Shown here: piece by piece, positions 50,304-58,743 of the stretch
Numbering within the stretch: position 1 is the first letter of the stretch
How the letters are laid out: the number at the start of each line of letters is the position of its first letter
Source of the DNA: JAFLCM01 sp046154665
GTDB taxonomy: Bacteria; Planctomycetota; Phycisphaerae; Phycisphaerales; UBA1924
DNA: 64,000 nucleotides
Direction of reading: 5' to 3'
NCBI GenBank assembly: GCA_046154665.1
Contig: JBJXFG010000055.1
Location: 62,001-126,000, forward strand
Position numbers and translations under genes: made by a program
The notes under the pieces: model-generated
What the model was told of the DNA's origin: nothing
Seen by the model: only the letters and a program-made list of their open reading frames with translations
The model's database searches: none

Positions 50304-52343
50304 ATGCGAACCTTTGTCAAGTCCTCGGTTGTTCTGGTTGCTCTGGCCGGCACGTCGATCTCGGCGTTGGCAAGGCAGGGTGGTGGGGCGGGCGGCGAAG
50401 CCAAGCCGGTTGAGCCGATCAAGACGCTCGTCGCGTTCGAGCACGGCGACTGCCTCTCGATGCTGACCTCACCCAAGGACGCCGCGTTGGTGTCGGCGCT
50501 CAAACTGATTCCGGTGCGTGTCACCGAGATCATGAACACGCCGGGGCTGGGGCCGGACAAGGACGAAGTGCCCGAGGGGATCGTTGAACTGGTGACGACC
50601 GCGCTGACCGGCCCGATGCGGTTCGCGGTGATCCAGCAGGGATTTGATGACCGTTCGCGGATGCCGAAGATCGGTGTGGTGATGTCGTACGCCGCCAAGG
50701 ACCAGGCCGCGGCGAAGGCGATGATGGAGCGCGTCGAGAACATCCGGAAGATGGCCGAGCGCGAGGGGGCGGGGGGCGGGAACGATGAGATGAAGGTGCG
50801 TCCGAGCGAGCGTTTCGCGGGGATGAACGCGATCGTGCTCCCGCCGGGGACATTGCTCTACGGCCCGCGCCAGAGCACCGACGGCTGGCGGTTCGAGGTG
50901 CTCTTCGGGCACATGCCCGACCCGGATGGATCGTTCTGGGGGGCGCTGCCGCAAGCGCCCGCCGGGAGCCCGACGGCCGGTCGGATGGTGATTGATTTCC
51001 CGGCGATTACGCCGGTGGCGGAGATGTTCGGCGGCATGGTCTCGGGCATGATGCCCAACGGCGACCAAGTGCTGCAAGGCTTCCGCGACATGGGCCTGCT
51101 CGGGCCCGACGCGATGTCGGTCGAGAGCGTGTGGCAGACGGGGGCCGACGGCATCGGCTCGACGATGACGATCCGCCGCGCGGGCAAGTACGCTGAAAAA
51201 CTCGGGCTGGTCCGCAAGACGGTCAGCGAGGCCGACCTGAGTGTGATCCCCAGCGACGCGGTGTTTGCCTCGATCAGCAAGATCGACCCGCAGGGGACCT
51301 GGGCGCGCCTGAAGAGCCAGGTGACCGCGATGCCCCAGGGCGCTGAGCACTTCGGCGAGGTTCTCGACCAGATCAACGAGCACCTGGGGATCAACGTTGA
51401 GCAGGACGTGATCGCCGCGCTGGGCGAGACCGCCGCTCTTTCCATCTCCGACACGACCGGCGGCAACTCGCTGTTCTCGGGTGTCGGATTCTTCGAAGTG
51501 AAGGACGGGGCCAAGCTGAGCGCCGCGATCCAGAAGGCCGCCGACGCCGCCAATCGTGAGATAGCGCGCGAGATGCAGGAAGACGGCCCCAAGCCCGGGG
51601 TGGTGCGGATCGAATCGTGGGCCGCGCCCGCTTCCGCCGCGGGATTGCAGGGTGTGAAGTTCACGTCGCTGCGTTCGCCCGGTCTGCCGCTGCCGGTGGA
51701 GCCGACGATCGCGATGGTGGGCAAGTGGATGGTGGTGGGCCTGAGCCCGCAGTCGGCGATGAGCGCCGCGGCCCATGTGGCCGGTGGCGGCAAGGGCTTG
51801 GCCGGTCACGCCGGCTTCGCGTCCTCGCTGGGCGGCACGGCCGTCGGCAACGCGACCAGCGTGACGTTTGTCGACAACGCCGCCGCGATGCGCGACGGCT
51901 ATCCGCTGCTGCAGATGCTCGGCTCGGCGCTGACCAACTTCGCCCGTTCGCCTGATTCGAGCTCGCCTCGGGAAGTGATGCAGGTGGTGCCCTCGCTCAG
52001 CGACCTGCGGGCCGGGGCCAAGCCCGGCGTGTTCCTCACCAAGTGGAACGGCGACGATATGGTCATGACCTCAAAGGGCGACCCGTCGCTGCTGGTCAAC
52101 GTGGCCGGGCTGCTGGGCACTGGCGACCTGGGCTCGATCATCTTCGGCGGCATCATCGGCGCCGGTGCCGGCCACGAAGCGGGCATCGAGGAAGGTCGCG
52201 AGCGCGCCCACTGGGAACACCACGAAGAGCACAACGAGCATCACATGGAAGGCGAAGAGCCGGAGATCGACGAGCCCGCGGAGCCGCCGGCACCCGAGGA
52301 ACCCGCCGAGCCGGCGGCACCCGCTGAGCCTGCGCTGCGGTGA
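50304..52343 (+). CDS. Exported protein with acidic, His-rich tail, unknown function
   Basis: 679 residues from ATG 50304 with CAGGAG 6 bases upstream. Signal peptide RTFVKSSVVLVALAGTSISALA. The body has repeated long helices and mixed strands (AFEHGDCLSMLTSPKDAALV, FAVIQQGFDDRSRMPKIGVV, ALGETAALSISDTTGGNSLF), with a hydrophobic Gly-rich segment (SIIFGGIIGAGAGHEAG) near the C-terminus followed by a stretch of Glu and His (HWEHHEEHNEHH) and a Glu/Pro/Ala repeat tail. The His/Glu segment looks able to bind metal. No family is recognised. Confidence 0.7.
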   Translation: MRTFVKSSVVLVALAGTSISALARQGGGAGGEAKPVEPIKTLVAFEHGDCLSMLTSPKDAALVSALKLIPVRVTEIMNTPGLGPDKDEVPEGIVELVTTALTGPMRFAVIQQGFDDRSRMPKIGVVMSYAAKDQAAAKAMMERVENIRKMAEREGAGGGNDEMKVRPSERFAGMNAIVLPPGTLLYGPRQSTDGWRFEVLFGHMPDPDGSFWGALPQAPAGSPTAGRMVIDFPAITPVAEMFGGMVSGMMPNGDQVLQGFRDMGLLGPDAMSVESVWQTGADGIGSTMTIRRAGKYAEKLGLVRKTVSEADLSVIPSDAVFASISKIDPQGTWARLKSQVTAMPQGAEHFGEVLDQINEHLGINVEQDVIAALGETAALSISDTTGGNSLFSGVGFFEVKDGAKLSAAIQKAADAANREIAREMQEDGPKPGVVRIESWAAPASAAGLQGVKFTSLRSPGLPLPVEPTIAMVGKWMVVGLSPQSAMSAAAHVAGGGKGLAGHAGFASSLGGTAVGNATSVTFVDNAAAMRDGYPLLQMLGSALTNFARSPDSSSPREVMQVVPSLSDLRAGAKPGVFLTKWNGDDMVMTSKGDPSLLVNVAGLLGTGDLGSIIFGGIIGAGAGHEAGIEEGRERAHWEHHEEHNEHHMEGEEPEIDEPAEPPAPEEPAEPAAPAEPALR

Positions 52344-52416
52344 ATCGTGTGGTGGTACACCGCCGGCTCCCGGCGGGGTGCGCGAGGCCGAGAATCGATC
52401 CGCCTAGAATGATGCC

Positions 52417-54090
52417 ATGCCACGCCGCGATGGAGAGATGTCGGCCCGCGCCCGCCTCGTGATGTTGGGGCTGCTGGTTGGTTCGAGTTGGGGTGGTGTC
52501 GCCGCGGAGCCGGCTCTCGGGTCGGCGTTTGTGCCTGAAGAACTGGCGGCGGTGCGCGAGTTGCTGCCGGGGCTCGAGTCGGTCGATTTCACCGCGCGGG
52601 AGAACGCCACCAGGCAGCTGTGCGAGAGCCCGAAGATCGGTCTCGACGCGATCGGCGCGGCGCTGGCTGAGCCGGGGGTGACGCCCGAGCAGGCTCAGCG
52701 GCTGATTGCCGCTTACAAGCGAAAGTTTCTGCTCACGCCGCGGCCCGCGCTGGGCATCGGGCTCGGCATGGCCCCGGACGACGACCGCGGCATCGCGGTG
52801 TCGGAAGTGATCGGCGGGTTGCCGGCGGTCGACGGCGGGCTCATCCAGTGGGGCGACATCATCGTCTCGCTCGACGGGGCCGCGACCGTGACCACGCCTC
52901 CGACCCTGTCACCCGACGTTCGCTACCAGCTGGCGCAGGACCGGGCGATCTCGCTGATCCAAAGCTACGCGCCGGGCGAGACGGTGGTGCTCGAGATCCT
53001 GCGACTCAAGGACCGTCTGGCACCGTTTCGGCGGGCAGACGGGGCGGCCAACCCGGCTCAGGCCGGCGGGGCGGCGGGAGAACCGGGCAGGCCCGAAGGC
53101 GGCCCGGATGATGCCGCGAAAGAGGAAGCGGACCACATCGCGGAAGTCATCGCACCGCGGCCGACGCGTGAGCACGTGACATTGCTCAAGCGATCGATGG
53201 AGCGCGAGCGGGTCTTGGTGCGGGCGCCGCTGGGCTCGTACGCGCGACTCGCCAACCGCGGGCAGGGCGGCTTCATTGGGGATCCCGAGGTTCAGATCGG
53301 CGGCGTCGTGGCGCAGCGTCCGCAGTTTTCAGGGCTGCTCGCTCGGTACGGCGATACGGCGATGGAAGCCCGCCTCAACCGGCAGGGCGTGAAGTGGCCG
53401 GGCGGGACGCCGTTCAGCACGGCGTCGCGGATTTCGCAAGGGCACGAGGTCCCGCCTCCCGCGTACACGGCGCGGATCGCGCTGGGGCTCGACGGGGCGG
53501 GGCACGATCCTTCGGTGTTTGACCCGAGCGCCTATGCCGCGCGTGACGGGCTGGTGTTCCAGGGGATCGATCAGGCGGGACGGCAGATTTTCCGGGCGGG
53601 CAACGGGATCGTGGTGATGCCGGGCGGGCTGGACATGCAGGTGAGACGGGCCCGGGGTGGCGCTCAGGGCGGGCTGGCGATGGGTCAGCGGATTCGCGGC
53701 GGCGGACCGGGCCTCAGGCCGATCCCCGCGCCTGCGGCGGCGGAGGTCGTGATCGACCCGACCTCGCCCTCGGGCGGTCCAGGCGGTGCTGGCGGGGCGG
53801 GTGATGAATCAAGCGGTCGCGAACTGGTGGGCGTGACCGTCGACCCGGCGGTGACGCGCGGGCTCAACCGGCTGGCGGCGCTCACGAGCGAACTGGCCCG
53901 CGCCGAGCGGCGTGCGGCGGATGCTTCGCTCGATCCGCCGACGCAGCGCGAGGCGGAAAAGCGGGCCGCCGATCTGCGCGAGGCGGTGTCGGCGATGATC
54001 GACGCGGTCTCGAAGGGGCAGGCTGGTGGGGCCGGGGGCTTCGGGGTGCCGACGGTTGAGGTCGACGGCGACAACACGCCGGGGCGGTGA
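52417..54090 (+). CDS. Exported PDZ-domain protein
   Basis: 557 residues. Signal peptide ARLVMLGLLVGSSWGGVAA (an ATG at 52438 is an alternative start). A short helical region (ESVDFTARENATRQLCES) precedes a PDZ domain: ALGIGLGMAPDDDRGIAVSEV, LPAVDGGLIQWGDIIVSLDG, GETVVLEILRL. A Gly/Arg-rich linker and a C-terminal coiled coil (LTSELARAERRAADASL to LREAVSAMIDAV) follow. No protease domain is seen, so it probably recognises a peptide or surface partner. It is 73 bases after the His-rich-tail gene and may be in one unit with it. Confidence 0.78.
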   Translation: MPRRDGEMSARARLVMLGLLVGSSWGGVAAEPALGSAFVPEELAAVRELLPGLESVDFTARENATRQLCESPKIGLDAIGAALAEPGVTPEQAQRLIAAYKRKFLLTPRPALGIGLGMAPDDDRGIAVSEVIGGLPAVDGGLIQWGDIIVSLDGAATVTTPPTLSPDVRYQLAQDRAISLIQSYAPGETVVLEILRLKDRLAPFRRADGAANPAQAGGAAGEPGRPEGGPDDAAKEEADHIAEVIAPRPTREHVTLLKRSMERERVLVRAPLGSYARLANRGQGGFIGDPEVQIGGVVAQRPQFSGLLARYGDTAMEARLNRQGVKWPGGTPFSTASRISQGHEVPPPAYTARIALGLDGAGHDPSVFDPSAYAARDGLVFQGIDQAGRQIFRAGNGIVVMPGGLDMQVRRARGGAQGGLAMGQRIRGGGPGLRPIPAPAAAEVVIDPTSPSGGPGGAGGAGDESSGRELVGVTVDPAVTRGLNRLAALTSELARAERRAADASLDPPTQREAEKRAADLREAVSAMIDAVSKGQAGGAGGFGVPTVEVDGDNTPGR

Positions 54091-54217
54091 CGGCGCGAGC
54101 CCGTTTTTGAAGGTGCGGGCCCGCGGATTCAGCGTGTCAACGCCGCGGCGGGTAAACTGATGCAGTCGTTCGCGCGTTCCGCGCGACGGGGATCAGGATG
54201 ATCCCGGGAGCCCGACC

Positions 54218-55429
54218 ATGATGGGAGAGCGTCGCATCATCCCGGTCACGCCGAACAAACGCCGCGCCCCGGCGTTGTACGAGCTCATCGGCAACAAGGA
54301 ACGCGACCCCGCGGCACCCGCCGCGCCGGTGTCGGCACAGCCATCGGCACAGCCATCGGCACAGCCCTCGGCTCAGTCCGCCCCCCCCGCCTCGACGGGG
54401 CCGCAAGCCCGTGCGCCCGAGCCCCAGCGCGGGCCGACGCCAGCGCCGCGCCCGGTGGCCCCGGAGGTGCCGCGTGCTGCGCCGTCGCCAGCGGCTGCCG
54501 CGCGTGTTGCGTCAAACTCCGCCGCTTCCGCAAGAGCCTCTTCCGCTGTCGCCGCGCCCGCCTCTGCCCATGCTCCCACGCAAGCCCCCGCCCAAGCCCC
54601 CGCGCCCGCCGTCGCGTCGACCCGGGTGATTGAGCCCGCGCCGGCTCCCGCTCCGCGGCCCGCGCCGGCACGCACGGTCGAGCCCGCGGTCGAAGATGAC
54701 GATGCGTCCGACACGCGCATCCTCGGCATCACCCCTGGCAGTCGGCTCAACATCCCGATTGGTTTCGCGTTCATCGCCATCGCCGTCGTGATTGCCGCGG
54801 TGCTGGGTGCGTACATGCTCGGCTACGACAAGCGCAAAAAGGAGAGCCGTCAGGAAGTCGAAAGGCTGGCGGCGCTCGAGAGCGGCTCGATCATCGACCC
54901 CACGCGTCCGTCGATCGATGGGCTCGGCACGCCGGAGCTGACGCGCGACCCTCAGCGCGATCCTCAGCGCGACCCCCCGCGCGGCAACGCGCCGAACACC
55001 ACGGGCTCGCAGCCCAGCAACCCGCCCGCCGGACGCGCGACGACGGTACCGCCGGGCAGCGCGGGCACGCCGCCCAAAGAAGCAGCACCGGCGCCGAATG
55101 CTCCCAGAGTTCACGTCGTCAAGACGGCCCGCGAAGACCCGCGCAAGGACGGCCTGAACTATCCCACCGTCGCGTCGCTGCCCATCAAGGAGGCGACCGC
55201 CGCGGCGGAATACCTTGTCGGCAAGGGCTATTCCGCGGCGCTGGTCCCGTCGCCTTCGGACTCGAAGCTGTTCATGGTGATCCCGCTCATCGGCCTCGAA
55301 CGCGGCAACTTCCAGAAGGGCAGCGAAGCCGCGGGCAAGACGCTCCGCGACCTCGGCCGTGCATTCAAGCGCGATCTCAAGGGCGCTACCGATTTCAATG
55401 ATCTGTTCTGGATGAAGTTCGACCGTTGA
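54218..55429 (+). CDS. Single-pass membrane protein with Pro/Ala-rich N-terminus and SPOR-like C-terminus
   Basis: 403 residues; GGGAG 7 bases before ATG 54218. The cytoplasmic part starts with a short conserved-looking RRAPALYELIG, then a long Pro/Ala/Gln-rich region that includes four copies of AQPS. One membrane helix (IGFAFIAIAVVIAAVLGAYML) follows, then a periplasmic linker with DPQRDPQRDPPR. The last 90 residues resemble an SPOR-like fold (LPIKEATAAAEYLVGKGYSA, LFMVIPLIGLERGNF), which in other proteins binds septal peptidoglycan. The SPOR assignment is tentative. Confidence 0.65.
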   Translation: MMGERRIIPVTPNKRRAPALYELIGNKERDPAAPAAPVSAQPSAQPSAQPSAQSAPPASTGPQARAPEPQRGPTPAPRPVAPEVPRAAPSPAAAARVASNSAASARASSAVAAPASAHAPTQAPAQAPAPAVASTRVIEPAPAPAPRPAPARTVEPAVEDDDASDTRILGITPGSRLNIPIGFAFIAIAVVIAAVLGAYMLGYDKRKKESRQEVERLAALESGSIIDPTRPSIDGLGTPELTRDPQRDPQRDPPRGNAPNTTGSQPSNPPAGRATTVPPGSAGTPPKEAAPAPNAPRVHVVKTAREDPRKDGLNYPTVASLPIKEATAAAEYLVGKGYSAALVPSPSDSKLFMVIPLIGLERGNFQKGSEAAGKTLRDLGRAFKRDLKGATDFNDLFWMKFDR

Positions 55430-55617
55430 TCGCGCCGGGGGATTTGCGGTGCGATTGCCGTTTCCGAGGGGCGGAGAGCGCTGCGGTCGGCTTTCCGCGT
55501 CACGCTGAAGTTCGGGATTGATGTCGGTCCCGCCTGCTGGAGAGTGGGCCGCCGTCGTGGGCACGACCAGCCGCTCAAGGCGTGCCGGGCATGTCCGCTG
55601 CCGTACCATCCCGACCT

Positions 55618-57426
55618 ATGACCGACCCCGCTCCCCGCAACGCGCCCAAGCCCGCCGCCGACGAGGTTCCCGAATCGCCGCACCGCCTCGAGCAGCAGCG
55701 CCGCGAGAACCGCGAGGCGCTGCGCGGTCTGGGGATTGATCCCTACGGCCAGCGCACGACCGGTCTGTTGAGCGTGGCCGAGGCGCGTGAGAAGTACGAC
55801 GCCGAGGCGGACGCCGCGCATCAGGCCGCGACCGCCGCGGCGAAGGCGAACCCTCCCGGGGGGGCGGCGGTGATCGACGACCGTCGCGCGGTGGCGAAGG
55901 TGGCCGGGCGGATCGTACTCAAGCGTGACGGCGGCAAGCTCATCTGGCTGCAACTGCGCGACCACACCAGCGGGCCGGCGCGCGAGGAGGGTGAAGCCGC
56001 GGCGGCGACGGGAACCGGGGGCGGCGCGGCCACCGCGATGGTGAAGGACTTGCAGGTCGCCGTGAGCATGAAGGACTGCCGGGCTCCGGGCTTCGACGTC
56101 GCCAAACTGCTCGACCTGGGCGATGTGGCCGTGGTCGAGGGCCCGTTGATGAAGACCAAGACCGGCGAGATCACCATCTGGGCGTCGTCGATTGGCGTGG
56201 CGTGCAAGAGCATCGCGCCCCCGCCCGAGAAGTGGAGCGGCCTGCAGGACCCCGAGGTGCGCTATCGGCGTCGGTACGTCGACCTCTACGCGAACCCCGA
56301 GACGATGCAGGTGGCGAAGCTGCGGGCGCTGCTGGTGCGGGAAATCCGCGGGCTTTTGGAGGAGCGCGGCTACCTTGAGGTCGAGACGCCGACGCTGCAG
56401 ACCCTCGCGGGCGGGGCCGCCGCACGGCCGTTCGTGACCCACATGAACGCGCTCGACATCGATCTGTTCATGCGTGTGGCACCGGAGCTCTATCTGAAGC
56501 GGCTGCTGGTGGGCGGCATGCCGCGGGTGTTCGAGTGGTCGCGCAACTTCCGCAATGAGGGGCTCGACCGCTCGCACAACCCCGAGTTTTCGATGCTCGA
56601 GCTGTACGAGGCCTTCGGCAGCTACGAGACGATGATGGAGATCGTCGAAGAGATGGTGCGGCGTTGCGCGCGGCGGGTGAAGAAGGAGTGGGCATCAGGT
56701 ACGTCGGCTCTCCGAGCCGACTCTTCCGGCTCTTCCGGTTCTTCAGAGACTTCGAGGCAGGTCGGCTCGGAGAGCCGACGTACCTTGGAGAGCCTCGTGC
56801 TGCCCTACGGCGAACTCCGCATCGACTACGGCCTGCCCTTCGAGAAGGTCACATACGAAGCGCTGTTCGAGAAGGGCCTGGGGTTCTCGATGCACGACGC
56901 CGCGCGCGTCAGGGCCGAAGCGAAGAAGCGCGGGGTGAAGACCGAGGGCGTTGCCGACATCCTGCTGGTGAACGCGCTGTTTGGCGAGGCCGAGAGCGCC
57001 ATCGACCCTTCGCGACCGACGTTCCTGATCGACTACCCCGCCCCGCTGTGCCCGCTGACGCGGTCAAAGGTCGGCCGCCCGGAGATCGCCGAGCGCTTCG
57101 AGATTTACATCGGCGGCATGGAACTCGGCAACGCCTACACCGAGCTCAACGACCCCGACATCCAGGAAGCTAAGTTCCGCGAGCAGCTCGGCGGCATCGA
57201 CGCCGAAGAGAACACCTTCCGAACCTTCGACGAGGACTTCGTCTACGCCCTCAAGGTCGGCATGCCCCCGGCGGGCGGCCTGGGCGTCGGGATCGACCGC
57301 CTGATGATGCTGATGCTCGATCAGCACTCGATCCGGGATGTGCTGCTGTTTCCGTTGATGAAGCCGCAGGTCCAGGAATCGCAGTCGAGGCGGATCGAGA
57401 ACGAGGGTCATCGTGAGGCGGAATGA
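55618..57426 (+). CDS. lysS: Lysyl-tRNA synthetase, class II, with in-frame palindromic insertion
   Basis: 602 residues from ATG 55618 (a GTG at 55582 exists but lacks family support). N-terminal OB fold (VAGRIVLKRDGGKLIWLQLRD), then class II motifs: motif 1 RYVDLYANPETMQVAKLRAL, motif 2 MPRVFEWSRNFRNEGLDRSHNPEF and motif 3 GMPPAGGLGVGIDRLMMLML, all intact. A 12-15 residue Gly/Ala insertion lies in the OB fold (AATGTGGGAATAM). Codons 361-389 are exactly the palindromic element at 56698-56784 and encode a Ser/Gly/Arg stretch after RVKKEW, at a surface loop between motif 2 and the TLESL strand. The enzyme is essential, so the insertion must be tolerated. Confidence 0.95.
   Translation: MTDPAPRNAPKPAADEVPESPHRLEQQRRENREALRGLGIDPYGQRTTGLLSVAEAREKYDAEADAAHQAATAAAKANPPGGAAVIDDRRAVAKVAGRIVLKRDGGKLIWLQLRDHTSGPAREEGEAAAATGTGGGAATAMVKDLQVAVSMKDCRAPGFDVAKLLDLGDVAVVEGPLMKTKTGEITIWASSIGVACKSIAPPPEKWSGLQDPEVRYRRRYVDLYANPETMQVAKLRALLVREIRGLLEERGYLEVETPTLQTLAGGAAARPFVTHMNALDIDLFMRVAPELYLKRLLVGGMPRVFEWSRNFRNEGLDRSHNPEFSMLELYEAFGSYETMMEIVEEMVRRCARRVKKEWASGTSALRADSSGSSGSSETSRQVGSESRRTLESLVLPYGELRIDYGLPFEKVTYEALFEKGLGFSMHDAARVRAEAKKRGVKTEGVADILLVNALFGEAESAIDPSRPTFLIDYPAPLCPLTRSKVGRPEIAERFEIYIGGMELGNAYTELNDPDIQEAKFREQLGGIDAEENTFRTFDEDFVYALKVGMPPAGGLGVGIDRLMMLMLDQHSIRDVLLFPLMKPQVQESQSRRIENEGHREAE
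56698..56784. repeat. 87-bp palindromic element inside lysS
   Basis: The left arm 56698-56721 begins GGTACGTCGGCTCTCCGAGC; the right arm 56761-56784 is its exact reverse complement, with a 39-base loop (56722-56760). The total of 87 bases is 29 codons and starts on a codon boundary (GGT, Gly361). Confidence 0.93.
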
Positions 57427-57431
57427 GCCGA

Positions 57432-57458
57432 TTGACGATATGTAGTAGTCTGTATACA
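57432..57458 (+). promoter_or_regulatory. Predicted promoter of the AAA-ATPase gene
   Basis: TTGACG (57432-57437) and TATACA (57453-57458) with a 15-bp spacer, in an AT-rich pocket unlike its surroundings. The start of transcription would be near 57465, leaving a leader of about 16 bases with no ribosome site before ATG 57482. A small inverted repeat ATGTA/TACAT overlaps it and could be an operator. Confidence 0.5.
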
Positions 57459-57481
57459 TTTAGCCGAATGGCTCATGCGCT

Positions 57482-58702
57482 ATGACGACGCCCTCGAACA
57501 TCCCCAATCCGTTCCGGCCCGGGGCAGGTCACATGCCGCCGCACCTGGCCGGGCGCGGGGCTCAGGTCGACGACTTTGGCAGGCTGCTCGACCAAGAGGT
57601 GATTCTGAGAAACCTCGTGCTGACCGGGCTCCGCGGCGTCGGCAAGACGGTGCTGCTTGATACCTTTAAGCCTCTGGCCCTCGGCAGGGGCTGGGTGTGG
57701 GTGGGAACGGACATGTCGGAATCGGTCAGCGTGTCAGAAGAGACGCTGGCGGTGCGGCTGATCACCGACCTTTCGGTGGCGACGTCGTCGTGGGTGTTGG
57801 GGCAGCGCGAGGTCAAGGCATTCGGATTCGACCCATCTCGAAAGGTCGAGAAGCAGCACCTCGACTACGAGACGCTCATCGATGTCTACGAATCAACGCC
57901 CGGGTTGATCGCCGACAAACTCAAGCGCGTCTTGGAAGTGGTCAGCGCCGTCGCTCGGCGTGAGAAGAAGCGGGGGATCGTCTTCGCGTACGACGAGGCG
58001 CAAAACCTCTCTGATCACGCGCGCAAGGACCAGTTCCCGCTCTCGATGCTGATGGACCTGTTTCATTCGATCCAGCGGCAGAACGTTCCCTTCATGCTCG
58101 TACTCGCCGGGATTCCGACGCTGTTCCCCAAACTCGTCGAGGCGCGAGCCTTCGCCGAGCGGATGTTCCACGTCATGTTCCTGCAACGGCTTGACGACGC
58201 CTCGAGCCGTGAGGCGATCACCAAGCCGATCGATGCGACGGGTTCGGAGGTCAAGTTCAACGCGAAGGCGGTGGAGAGCGTGGTGCGCGCCTCGGGCGGC
58301 TACCCCTACTTCATCCAGTTCATCTGCCGCGAGATCTTTGATATCTGGATCCAACAACTCGTCGCAGGCGAGAAACCCCAGACGCTGAAGATGAGCGTGA
58401 TTGTTCGGAAGCTGGACCAGGACTTCTTCGCCGGGCGTTGGTCGCAGACGACCGACCGGCAGCGCGAACTGATGACCGTGGTGGCGTCGCTGGATTCAGC
58501 GGACGACGAGTTCACGGTGCAGGAGATCGTTGCCGCGTCGAAGGCCAGGCTTGAGAAGCCGTTCAGCCCGAGCCATGTGAGCCAGATTCTGGGCGCTCTG
58601 GCCAAAGCCGGATTGATCTATAAGAACCGGCACGGGAAGTACTCGTTCGCGGTGCCGATGCTGGGGCACTTCATTCAAAGGCAGACCGACAACCAACGGT
58701 GA
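57482..58702 (+). CDS. AAA+ ATPase of the ORC/Cdc6-like (archaeal-type) class with winged helix
   Basis: 406 residues. Walker A GLRGVGKT (Lys55), Walker B GIVFAYDEAQNL (Asp171, Glu172), sensor 1 LVLAGIPTLFPKL, and a sensor 2 region near SGGYPYFIQFICREIF. The C-terminal 100 residues form a winged helix (FSPSHVSQILGALAKAGLIYKNR). The family is often found on mobile or accessory regions as a stand-alone regulator or DNA-remodelling ATPase; the exact role is unknown. No nuclease or partner is adjacent. The upstream region has an AT-rich promoter, which may point to acquisition. Confidence 0.82.
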   Translation: MTTPSNIPNPFRPGAGHMPPHLAGRGAQVDDFGRLLDQEVILRNLVLTGLRGVGKTVLLDTFKPLALGRGWVWVGTDMSESVSVSEETLAVRLITDLSVATSSWVLGQREVKAFGFDPSRKVEKQHLDYETLIDVYESTPGLIADKLKRVLEVVSAVARREKKRGIVFAYDEAQNLSDHARKDQFPLSMLMDLFHSIQRQNVPFMLVLAGIPTLFPKLVEARAFAERMFHVMFLQRLDDASSREAITKPIDATGSEVKFNAKAVESVVRASGGYPYFIQFICREIFDIWIQQLVAGEKPQTLKMSVIVRKLDQDFFAGRWSQTTDRQRELMTVVASLDSADDEFTVQEIVAASKARLEKPFSPSHVSQILGALAKAGLIYKNRHGKYSFAVPMLGHFIQRQTDNQR

Positions 58703-58743
58703 GCGCTGACGTGTTCGGCGTCGGGGCCGAACTCGCCCGATCG

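Noticed and set aside
57482..58702. Defence-island role for the AAA ATPase together with the dipeptidase
   Set aside because: The dipeptidase is on the opposite strand and is an ordinary M19 enzyme; nothing links the two.
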